Virus record (IMG/VR): IMGVR_UViG_3300032236_001416
Location: 1-64,000 of that record
DNA length: 64,000 nt
Source of the DNA: a virus
Strand: one strand, 5' to 3'
A program made the translations under genes and the position numbers. Positions 35,543 to 45,400 of the stretch are shown one piece after another (position 1 is the first letter of the stretch; the number at the start of each line of letters is the position of its first letter). A model generated the notes under the pieces. The model was not told the DNA's origin. It did no database searches and saw only the letters and a program-made list of their open reading frames with translations.

Positions 35543-35735
35543 AAAAACTGCCACCGTCAATTGGATTAATTACATTAGCAATATAACCCTCACCAGCAAT
35601 AGCGATTATCCCATTAGCATTGTTACCAATATATAGTGTGTTTGACGTAAATGAATATGCCATTTCACCATCATGTAGTGTGTTTGGTGCATCATTATTA
35701 TAAGAACGGAGAATCTGAATAGTAGTATTTGCCAT
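35541..35735 (-). CDS. Stand-alone fibre N-terminal module with DGGSF tag
   Basis: A 64-residue protein. TTIQILRSYNNDAPNTLHDG, EMAYSFTSNTLYIGNNANGI aligns well with the first 60 residues of the 1040-residue fibre (QIFIKRS...GELAYSYASNTLFIGANT). Instead of continuing into a shaft it stops after PIDGGSF. It therefore looks like a free attachment module, perhaps a competitor, cap or spacer for fibre docking, or the remnant of a fibre whose shaft was lost. The stop of the upstream gene overlaps its ATG by one base (TGATG-type junction at 35735). Confidence 0.65.
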   Translation of the reverse strand: MANTTIQILRSYNNDAPNTLHDGEMAYSFTSNTLYIGNNANGIIAIAGEGYIANVINPIDGGSF

Positions 35736-35959
35736 CAGAAAAATCCTCCATCTACATCATTTATAACTGGAGTAACTGGAGCTACATAAAAGTTATTATT
35801 CGCAGAATTATAGACAATTACATCACCCGTGTTTGCACCAAGATATTGTAAATCGGTAGAACTTTTTAATGATTTAATACCATAAGCAATATTACGGACC
35901 GTTGGTCCTAATTGATTACCAACTTGGACTTTAATGGTATTAATTGGATTTGCTGGCAT
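35735..35959 (-). CDS. Small adaptor-like protein with DGGFF tail
   Basis: A 74-residue protein. It has the LGANTGDVIVYNSANNNFYV segment that recurs in the 140-residue protein at 28456-28878 (LGTANNGDILIYNSEN) and ends DVDGGFF, a variant of the DGGSF tail. The N-terminus (NTIKVQVGNQLGPTVRNIAYG) is not similar to the other small proteins. Likely a virion adaptor of the fibre region. Function unproven. Confidence 0.6.
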   Translation of the reverse strand: MPANPINTIKVQVGNQLGPTVRNIAYGIKSLKSSTDLQYLGANTGDVIVYNSANNNFYVAPVTPVINDVDGGFF

Positions 35960-35966
35960 TTATGAC

Positions 35967-36314
35967 CTAAAATACAGTAACTTGTGGTATAACGTTAATA
36001 ATACCCTCTAAAACTCTAGTTACAGTATTTCCTGATGTGGTATCTTTAATTACCACATCGTATACATAACGTCCTGGTGTAATATTAACTGTATTTGCTG
36101 AAGGTATATTCAAACTGATAATACCTGATGTTGGATCTTGTATAGTTATGTTGAAATGTTCAGTTTCGTTTTTGGAATAATATGATTTCCTAATTTGACT
36201 TTTGGCTAAACAACCAGTCAAATCATAGGCGTCACCATTCACATCATCTAAAGTGATTGATGTGTTAAAATCTGTACCTTGTTCAAGGAAGAGTTCTGTG
36301 TATGCGGCCGACAT
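35967..36314 (-). CDS. Small beta-sandwich virion protein
   Basis: A 115-residue protein with an Ig-like or BppU-like strand pattern: FLEQGTDFNTSITLDDVNGD, AYDLTGCLAKSQIRKSY, DPTSGIISLNIPSANTVNI, PGRYVYDVVIKD, VTRVLEGIINVIP. Small proteins with 'LEQGxxFxxxhxLxxxxGxxhDLTGxxxxSQIRKxY' occur in many T4-like cyanophages among baseplate and fibre genes and are annotated only as structural. It is the first gene of the small-adaptor run and has a CTAAATA box 23 bases upstream. Confidence 0.7.
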   Translation of the reverse strand: MSAAYTELFLEQGTDFNTSITLDDVNGDAYDLTGCLAKSQIRKSYYSKNETEHFNITIQDPTSGIISLNIPSANTVNITPGRYVYDVVIKDTTSGNTVTRVLEGIINVIPQVTVF

Positions 36315-36337
36315 AGTTTATTATTATAGTTATCTTA

Positions 36338-36344
36338 TATTTAG
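36338..36344 (-). promoter_or_regulatory. Late-promoter-like box in the 108-base intergenic region
   Basis: The minus strand reads CTAAATA, 23 bases before the ATG at 36314. It lies in the largest intergenic region of the fibre block (36315-36422). Confidence 0.4.
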
Positions 36345-36408
36345 TCTAGGAGTGGATTGACTTTTTGGAATCCTGAAGCTGTCGGAGAAAATTCTTGGGC
36401 CGGAACGC

Positions 36409-36424
36409 AAAATTTCGAAATTTT
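36409..36424. other. Perfect 16-base palindrome at the end of the 941-residue fibre gene
   Basis: AAAATTTCGAAATTTT reads the same on both strands and overlaps the fibre stop codon. As RNA it could form a weak A/U hairpin with a TCGA loop followed directly by bases of the stem, so it may be a weak terminator or a protein-binding site. The rest of 36315-36422 holds only the late-promoter-like box and no gene. Confidence 0.35.
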
Positions 36425-39248
36425 AGGATTGTCTTAGTGCTCTGACTTCTTTAGTCAAATCTCTCAATCCTTGCAATACGAGAACGGACAACAATTCATA
36501 ATTAATCGCATATATCTTATCAAAACCAGTATTTTCGTCTAATGGCGTTGTTTCGTACACCAACTCAGGAAACTTTTGCATCAAATCTTGAGCCATAAGA
36601 CCAATCATTTGTTGATTTGGTCTGGTTTTGTAATTAAAGTAATAAGTAGACAACTGAATTAAGTCGTCCAAAATGTCTTCCAATGGTACTAGGTTTTCTT
36701 TTAGTCGTTTATCAGAAGTGTTATAATAAGCAGTAATATTACTTGTTGCACGAATCTCACCAGCAGTACCCGTAGCAGCCGTACCAACACCTATAGAATT
36801 ATGTTGTACATTTGAACCTGTTGCAACTGCTTGATCCATTGAATATGGTAATCTTGCAGCAGCTAATGTACCAGAAGTAATATTAGTTGCATTTGTCGTG
36901 TCTGTTGTGGCTGATGTGGCCAAACCAGAAACAGCACCAGAAGCAATTGCGATTGCCACAGAGTTTGCTGATGTTAGACGACCTTGTGCATCAACAGTAA
37001 ATCTAGATACGTAACTTGCTGAACCGTATGATGCGGCTGCAACTGATGTAGTCGCCAACTGAGAAGCAGTCATCACACCAGTTATTTTTGTATTAGCAAG
37101 AGATGTTATCCAAGATGGATCAGCGTAAGAACCATTCACATAAACACCATTAGTTACTGTACCAGCATTGCCTCCAGCATTACCTGTAATATTTGTAGTC
37201 AAAGTACCAGAACTATTTGCCAAATTCTGTACATATGCTGTCGTTGCCAGAGCTGTATTTGATGTACCAGCAGCCATCGTAGTGGCGGTGACTGGTTGAC
37301 TGAATGAAGCACCAACAAATGTAGGTGAAGCAGTTGTTCTCAAATCTTGAGGATCACTAATTGCAAAATTATTAGCGCTTGTCGCAACAACAGTTATACC
37401 ATTATTACTTGAGAAAGAAATGACACCAGAAGTTTGTGAAACTGAACCTGTAGTACCAACAAATGTATTTGCAAATGTGTTTGCCAATGCAAAAGATGCG
37501 TTGGCCTTGAGGAATGCAGAATTGGCATAAGATGCGGCCGAGTTGGCTGTACCAAATGCTGAGTTAGCATAACTTCCTGCTGAATTAGCATTGCCAAACG
37601 CAGAGTTAGCATATGTGCCGGTTGTGTTCTGTGACTGGTATGCTGCATTTGCTTGAATGAAAGCGCCATTAGCATACAAAGAAGCACTATTTGCTTGAGC
37701 ATATGCTGAATTGGCATATGTACCTGTCGTATTTTGTGATTGATATGCTGAATTGGCTTTTATAAATGCTGCGTTTGCTTGTATAAATGCTCCGTTAGCA
37801 TACAATGAAGCACTATTTGCCTGAGCATATGCTGAATTGGCATATGTACCAGTTGTGTTCTGTGATTGATATGCTGAATTTGCTTTTAAGAATGCTGAAT
37901 TAGCAGAAGAACCTGTTTGATTTGCCAGATAATCTTCAGTAATGATACGAGAATAAATGTTACCTGTTACATCAAGTGTTTCCCAATACAACAAAGGTTC
38001 ATTCCAGCGAAGTGCTGCATTTGCACCAGAAGAACCTCTGGCCACTTGTAAATAACTGGTAATACCAGATATTGCATCACTACTTAATTGGAAAGTATTT
38101 GAAGCATAAACTGTTGTACCAGTAAGTGTAAAATTGCCGTTAACGGTTAATCCACCACCTTGTACTTGTATACTATTAACAAATACAGCTGCATTGTTTG
38201 CATCAAGTTTGTTACTAACAGTAAGTGTTGGTATTGTTGCGCTAGTATTGGCTGTAATTATATTACCCAATATAGTTGGTGCACTAATTACATTGTTTGC
38301 TTGAATGTCATTAGAAATTACGCTATTCGAAACAGAAATAATTGGAGTATTAATTGAAGTATTTGCTTGTAATACTTTTGTGAATGTTGTACCAGTTACG
38401 GAAGCCGTAGCTGTGTTAGTCGATGTGTTTGCTTGCAATACACCAGTTAAAACAGATGTATTTGCTTGTACTTTATCAACATAAGCAGACTGTGTTACAC
38501 TAGAAGTTTGTGTATTTGTTGATGTATTTGCTTGCAATACACCAGTTAAAATGGATGTATTTGCTTGTAATGTACCAGTCAAAACAGATGTGTTGGCTTT
38601 TACTGTACCAGTTGCAACAGATGTGTTAGCTTGTATAATACTAGTTAAGATAGATGTACTGGATTGTAATGTATCGGTTAATACAGAAGTATTTGAAGTT
38701 AATGCACCAGTTAAAACAGATGTATTTGCCTGTAATGAACCTGTAAGTACATTTGTGTTGGCTTGTAATGAACCTGTAAGTACATTTGTGTTGGCTTTTA
38801 AAGTACCAGTTACAACAGATGAATTGGCTTGTACAGTATTTGTTACTGTATTATAAGCAATCGTAACATTACCACCAACATAAGCAGAATTTGCAACATA
38901 TAAACCGATATTTGGTCCTTGTGCAATCAACAAACCATTAATGTTTGCTTGACCAGAGTTTGTTAATCCTAAAGTTGTATTTGAAAAATAAACTTGACCA
39001 TAAACTGTCAAATTATTATCAACGGAAGCTGATGAACCTGGACCTTGAACGAGAAGTTCTTTTTGAACAACCACAGTTCCATTTGATTGTAATGCATTTT
39101 TGGTTGTTTCAGAAAGATAAATTGTACCCGTATCTTTTGTATAATCACCTTTTGCTAAAGTATTGTTTTCACCAATAAGAGCATCTGTCGCAATCATCCA
39201 TTGACCAAATGTATTGGCATAACTTATAGTTGATACTGTATTTGCCAT
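36423..39248 (-). CDS. Tail fibre with VLTG-QANTS repeats and S74 chaperone
   Basis: A 941-residue fibre. From about residue 150 it has tandem TSVLTGxLQANTS repeats (about 12 residues each, near 38400-38800). A fibre module (NFTLTGTTVYASNTFQLS...WNEPLLYWET), ANSAF/YQSQNTTGTYANSAY repeats and a Gly/Thr-rich region then follow. The C-terminus TSDKRLKENLVPLED...QMIGLMAQDLMQKFPELV is an S74-type intramolecular chaperone. It is the first fibre after the DUF4815 protein, suggesting a fibre joined closely to the baseplate; attachment inferred. Confidence 0.83.
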   Translation of the reverse strand: MANTVSTISYANTFGQWMIATDALIGENNTLAKGDYTKDTGTIYLSETTKNALQSNGTVVVQKELLVQGPGSSASVDNNLTVYGQVYFSNTTLGLTNSGQANINGLLIAQGPNIGLYVANSAYVGGNVTIAYNTVTNTVQANSSVVTGTLKANTNVLTGSLQANTNVLTGSLQANTSVLTGALTSNTSVLTDTLQSSTSILTSIIQANTSVATGTVKANTSVLTGTLQANTSILTGVLQANTSTNTQTSSVTQSAYVDKVQANTSVLTGVLQANTSTNTATASVTGTTFTKVLQANTSINTPIISVSNSVISNDIQANNVISAPTILGNIITANTSATIPTLTVSNKLDANNAAVFVNSIQVQGGGLTVNGNFTLTGTTVYASNTFQLSSDAISGITSYLQVARGSSGANAALRWNEPLLYWETLDVTGNIYSRIITEDYLANQTGSSANSAFLKANSAYQSQNTTGTYANSAYAQANSASLYANGAFIQANAAFIKANSAYQSQNTTGTYANSAYAQANSASLYANGAFIQANAAYQSQNTTGTYANSAFGNANSAGSYANSAFGTANSAASYANSAFLKANASFALANTFANTFVGTTGSVSQTSGVISFSSNNGITVVATSANNFAISDPQDLRTTASPTFVGASFSQPVTATTMAAGTSNTALATTAYVQNLANSSGTLTTNITGNAGGNAGTVTNGVYVNGSYADPSWITSLANTKITGVMTASQLATTSVAAASYGSASYVSRFTVDAQGRLTSANSVAIAIASGAVSGLATSATTDTTNATNITSGTLAAARLPYSMDQAVATGSNVQHNSIGVGTAATGTAGEIRATSNITAYYNTSDKRLKENLVPLEDILDDLIQLSTYYFNYKTRPNQQMIGLMAQDLMQKFPELVYETTPLDENTGFDKIYAINYELLSVLVLQGLRDLTKEVRALRQS
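38395..38830 (-). repeat. Tandem VLTG-QANTS coding repeats
   Basis: About 12 imperfect units of about 36 bases encode (S/N)VLTGxLQANT. Adjacent units at about 38730-38800 are nearly identical. Confidence 0.8.
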
Positions 39249-39249
39249 T

Positions 39250-39471
39250 TTAACCTTTTTCTATTAGTTTTACCATCAGTTTTTTAATATCTGATATGTC
39301 GTTTTTGATACTATCAATTTCCATTCTGAACTTATTTATTTGTTCTTTTTGGATCTCAGCATGTTTTCTTTTTGCTTTATATTCTTCTGCACCAGAAAAG
39401 TCCTTGTTAATCAAGGCCATTGTTTCTGTATCACGAACTAATTTTGTTCCACTTATTGGTACTAGTGCCAT
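39250..39471 (-). CDS. Small coiled-coil protein between DUF4815 protein and fibre
   Basis: A 73-residue protein. The N-terminus is LVPISGTKLVRDTETMALIN; from residue 30 it is a charged amphipathic helix (IQKEQINKFRMEIDSIKNDI, SDIKKLMVKLIEKG), likely a two- or three-stranded coiled coil. Similar small proteins with an 'SGTxxVRDTxTxALxN' opening sit next to structural genes in marine T4-like phages. Likely a virion or assembly factor. It is one base from the fibre downstream and two from the DUF4815 gene upstream. Confidence 0.65.
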   Translation of the reverse strand: MALVPISGTKLVRDTETMALINKDFSGAEEYKAKRKHAEIQKEQINKFRMEIDSIKNDISDIKKLMVKLIEKG

Positions 39472-39473
39472 AA

Positions 39474-42400
39474 TTATACTGATGTATTAACATTAGATGG
39501 TAAAGCAATCACACGTAAATCATTTGCAAATGGTACATATGTGTGGTCAGAACTTGTCAATACCACTTTAATCGCAAATTGACTGAAAGAACTGTAAGTT
39601 TGACCTGTTGTGCTTGTATATGTCACATAACCTTGGTCAACACCAGATGTTCCTGGTGCAAAAACAAATTCATATGTATCATTTCTTGTCTGTGAATATA
39701 ATGAACCAGAATTGTTAATTTTAGTCATTAACTGCCATGAACTATCACTAAATTGTTGCGTATCGTTTCTGTTCAAAATCTTGTAATATACGTTGATATC
39801 TGTATTAACCGGACGATAAGCAGTTAAATAAACATTCAAGTCACCAGAATCGAATGTTGGATCCAAGACAACTTTCTTGGTTACATATTTAGCTGATGCA
39901 TTACCACCATTCTTAGATGTTTCACCAGTTACAATAACTGATGCACCAGAACCTGCCATACTAGAATCTGTAACTGTAATAGTTGGTGTGGTAATATAAC
40001 CAGCACCATTACTTGTCAGATACACAGATTGTATAATACCACCAACAATGTTGGCCGCTGCATATGCTTGAGAAGCACCAGAACCCGTTGGTGTAGATAC
40101 GGTAACTGTGGTAGTAGCTGGATTGTAGTTTGTACCACCAGAAGCCAATGTAATTACAGAATTTGACAATTCTGCATTGTTGATATTCCATTTAATACTG
40201 TATACAGAAAGACCAGCATCTGAAATAACAGGACTCACCGCATCATCTGCTGTACTTAATTGAGCATATAATGAGAATGATGTATTGGAGTTGGCAATTA
40301 ATATACGTTCACCTTTACCATCAGACAAATAAATGTCATCATTTGTTGGTGTACCAAATTTACCAGGATTAATATTTGTCGTTCCAGCAGCTGTACCACC
40401 AACTAAAGTTGCATTATATGTATAACCAATTCCAGTTGTTGTTGGTAAGAAATCTGTTGTGGTAATATTAAACGCATCAACTAAAACATCGGTTGTTGAT
40501 ATGGTTTCTGTACTACCAGAAAGATTGTTAGCATTTAAATAATAATTGATACTTTGGTCAATTAGTGTTCTTTGTGGTAACTTGTTTGGTACAACATATT
40601 GAATCGTTGGTGTTGATTTACTAAACACACAACGGTCAACGACAAACATTAAACTTTGATTTTGGTCAACAGTCCATGTTTGTGAGTTCTGTGAAGTAAA
40701 TAATCCACCAGTATATGGAGCACCAGAAATCTTAGTGATTGAAGATGGTTGTACAAAGTTTGTATTTGTTGAACCATCCGGATTCTTTGGTGGTACATTT
40801 GATACTGAAGATGACAATGCTGTATCACCATTGGATGCTGTCCACAATGTATACTGATTTGAGTTTGATTTCAAAATAAAAGCATACAATGTACCAGGTT
40901 GAATATAAACTGGTGCTGAGAATGTAAATGTTGTAGTTGCTGTCTTATCCAAATATTGTGGAGCAGCAGAAACATTCACCATATCAGGTGTTAATGAAAC
41001 AACGGAATGGTCTAATATGTTTCCATCTGGATAACCATTTTGTGTACCAACGATAGATAATTTGATTGGTGAACCATCAGTTGTTGGTTTTGAAGCAAAG
41101 AAGAATGATACTGAATTTAAGAACATTCCGTTAGGAAAGTTTGTTTTATCAACAATAAATGTCTGTGCAACAGGATCATATGGATCAAAATTATCAGCAA
41201 TCAATACATTATGACGATAACGTGTTGAAGTGAATGTTCCCTTAGCGCCTGATGGCGAAGCGGAATAATCTATTGTTTGTGCAGTTGTTTGTAAACCTTC
41301 TGCGTAATAGATGCCTTCTGCATAAGTTGTTTCTGTTCCAAGATTATTATTGATTCTGTTATCGATACGGAGAGTTCTTTGTCCATTATGGAAAGAATTG
41401 GCAGGTAAATTAAACACACCATAGATTGAACCTATTTCATCCGTATTGAATGAACCGATAGAATAGATATCATCATTAGCTGTGGCAAAACCTGTTTCTA
41501 AAGTTATTGTTTTTGTAACTCCATTGTAAGCAGCAATATTTGATGATTGTCCAATACCTGTACCAGCACACACATAGAATGTGTTACCATTATAATAGTT
41601 GTTAGCTGAAGAAGCTAAAGGACTTAACTGAATTGTTGTATTATTTGCCGCATTGATAATTCTTCCCGCAACATGTGAACTCGATACGAGAGTTCCAAAT
41701 GCTGTATTTGAAGTATATGTACCAGAAGCATTAAATCGTCCGTTTTGAATTACTCCATTTGTAGTGTATGTTGTGGTATGTTGGTCAGCAGCAACATACA
41801 ATCTTGTATTAGTTGATCCAACGTACACACCGACAACTCGAGCCGTAGGTGTAAAAGTGCCACTTGAATAGTAACCAATAATATCACCTTCATTAAAATC
41901 ACCAACTACACCAGTTAATTCTATGATGTTGGCTTTACGGATATAATTATTTACATTGATATTATCAAAATAATAATTAACGGATGTATTAAACAACATA
42001 CCACGGCCTCGAGCAACAATTTGTTGTGGTCTCATCCATGGCAAGATTGAAACATCGGTAATATAACCATTGTTCAATGCATATGCACCAACTTGGTCGT
42101 ATGCACCAAATGTATTTGTTTGTGCTTGTGATCCGTATGTTGCTGTTTCTGTATAACCAATATCATAACTACCATAATATTGTGAATCTTTTGGAAGATA
42201 TGTGTTTTTGAATCTTCCGTGATTTTCAACATCTCTCTTTGTAGTATATGTTGTTCCTGGAATAGTTTTCCAGTCACCATTTGTCATCTGGTTAATATTA
42301 TTACTTGCTTGGAAAACTTGTAGATTTGGATCTATAACCAACAAAGCAGGAGAATAATTTGTATCGACCCAATTATCTACGTTAGGTGATAGAGAAATAT

Positions 42401-45400
42401 AACCATCTTTCAAACTAAACGAAAATGGATTTACGTTAACAGTACGTGAAGCAAACTTCTGAGAAATTACATTTGCTGTTGTATATGGCAATGTAAAATA
42501 ATTTATGTCACCATCTGTGCTTATATCATAGCCTAAATTGATAGAACTATCAATATTATTCATATTGTATGCTGTTGCCAAAGATTTCAATGGGAAATTT
42601 TGTACATTTTGTGTAGCAGTCATTACACGGTCACGGCGATTAATTGTTACCTTGAAATCGTTGTTAGGTGTATCTGCTGTAGCAAAGCTAGAAAAATCAT
42701 CAACAAGAATACCATTCTTAAATCTATTCAAACCATAAGAGTCTGAAATCTGTAAAGAATTGGTTTTTTGTTCTAATAAATTCAATGAAGCGTAGTATTC
42801 AATATTGTTAATTCTATTTTCAAGACCAGCAATATCTTGCATTGTATAACGCTTGTGTTTCACTTTGTCAATAGACAAATCAGAGATTGTTCCTGATGGT
42901 GATTCCGTTGGAATATAACCAGTATATGGTCTATGTGTCAGATTAGCAATGACCAACGAACCATCTGGTTCTGTAGGTATCAATGGATTAACAGAAGGAG
43001 AACCTTCAATAATTTTGAAACTTCTATCTTTAGTTAATACCAATTTGTCTTTACGGCCAAGATAATACGTGTAATCGGTTGTGAATGTAGAAAGGTCTGT
43101 AGGAATAAACACACCATATCTACTATCACCAACGTTATATTTAAATTGGAACGTTGTGGTTGCATTTAAACGAGCAGGCCTAAAGTCAATTGAATCACGG
43201 AATAGATATGTTGTACCATGTTTACTAACATATGATGGAATATTTTGATACGTTTCTGGTTTTTGTGAATTCAGATATGACGATATTGCAAAGTAACCAT
43301 CGCCACCAGTATGTTGATAATAATTTACAAATACCAGCAAATTACCTTTAGGTTGCGCTGCACCAGGATTTAATGTAATTGAAGCGTGGTCGTAATGACT
43401 ATCTTGTTGTCCATTATTAAATGTGTAATTTCTTGTTACATCATATGTCGAATTCGTCAACATAGACAAGTTTGGTACTGTACCAGAATCTTTTGTATCA
43501 ATAATTTTAACAATTGATTTTACATCAGACAGATACAAACTCTGTTTTGAACCAGGCGTAACCAATCCAGCATGTTGGATGTAAATTTGACCTGTTGATG
43601 TTAATGAAGTGTCATCAACATAGGTGTATGATGCAACTTGAGTACCATCTATTTTAACAACAGATGTATTTGCAGTAATTAAATTTTTGTATTTCAATAG
43701 ATGACTTGAATCATCCGCATTAGTTACATATACTTTTTCTAAAACTGTGGCAGTGAAACCAAAACCACCAGTATTTGCTAACGGAATACTTAATGTGGCT
43801 GTTACTGAGTCCGAGCTTATTTTGACTGTTCCACCCAAATAAGTCCAAGGAATAACTTGGCCATCAGTAAATGAAGAAGAACCTGAATTTGTAACAACAA
43901 TTAAGAAGTTTTGTTTGATAACATCCGCACTCAATCCACTAGGAGAAGTTGAACCCAAGTGTTTAATTACACCAGCATAACTACCGGAATATACAATATC
44001 TACTGATGCAACGCCGCCACCAGCTCCAAACACAACACCACGATTTAATTGCTGTGTGTTGTATGATGCATTTTTAATTGAAGCAACATATGGAGCACCA
44101 ACATTATAAATTAATTCTGGTGCAGCTGTATTTTCTAAAATAGTTTCACCAGTAGAGACACCACCAACACGACCAGTTGAATTGATATTTGCATATCCTT
44201 TAATTGTCGCTGGATAAGAAGTTTTATCGGCATATACAATAGTATCAACATCTTTGATATCAAAATTCAACTGAAATACAGAAGATGTATCTGGTGTAAC
44301 TGTCCAGTTTTGGTTAACAGTTGCAACTTTAGTTGTACCATTATATGATGTAATTGTTCTGAAATCACCAGCACTCGTACCGTTACTGATAGAGATATTC
44401 ACACCAACATATGATGTATTAGAATCAGAATATGTATTAGGAAAAGTAACTGTATTCGTTGTTGCTGAAACTACATTAGCAGATAAAGTGGCATTTTGAA
44501 TATCACTTACGAATGCTCTATACACATATGTGTTTGCATCCGAATCACTTGTATTGTGGTCATAAACAAAATTACGAATATAACCAGTTGCCACAACGGT
44601 AGAATTATATGTTGCGGCACTATAGGTATTAGCATTTGCTGCTGTAACACAATGTAGGTCAATTGGCTGAGCTGTGGTTACGTCAAAGAACGTACCGGAA
44701 GCACCACCACGTACTGTATCTACATAAAAGTAAGATCCGTAGTCGATGAATACTGGTGTGTTATTTTGTGACTCTGTGGTTCTTGCACGGTTAGATACCA
44801 AATCCACATTTGTGGCATTCTGAATTCGGTAACCATGTACATATGCCAAACCTTTACCAACAGTTAATGTGTATGTGTTGGCTGATGGGTCTTTAGATAT
44901 AGGCGTTGTTCTTGGTGTTAACTTGTAATCTTCAACAACATAATCACCATTAGTTTCATAATCACGTTTAGCAAAGTAATCGTCAATAACATTGTATACA
45001 GAACCATCAAAAAGATTTGAAATACTACCATTTGTTATACGAACTAACTCAACAAAGTTTTGGTCATCACCAAGTTCTACTGGTCGAGTGTCCAAATATA
45101 AAGCAATCACATAACGGTCAGCACCTGGAGCTTGATAATTTGATGCGCCGACAGCAGGATCCAATAAAGAAGTATCATTAATATAATCGTAAACAGTTTC
45201 TGTAATAGTTAAACCAACTCTTTTGGATGGACTATTATTATATTTTTCCAAAATAATTGTTGATGGACTAATTTGTACAAAATTACCTAAGATGTAAAAT
45301 ACACCTTGAGAAATTGATGCCACGGACGAAACACCTGTAGCTGCTGTTGTAATTGCTTGTACTGTTAAATTGCTTGCGGTATCATATATGATATCACCGT

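Noticed and set aside
11929-39248. A diversity-generating retroelement acting on the fibres
   Set aside because: Despite an Mtd-like N-terminus in one fibre, no reverse transcriptase gene and no adenine-varied template/variable repeat pair was seen in the window.
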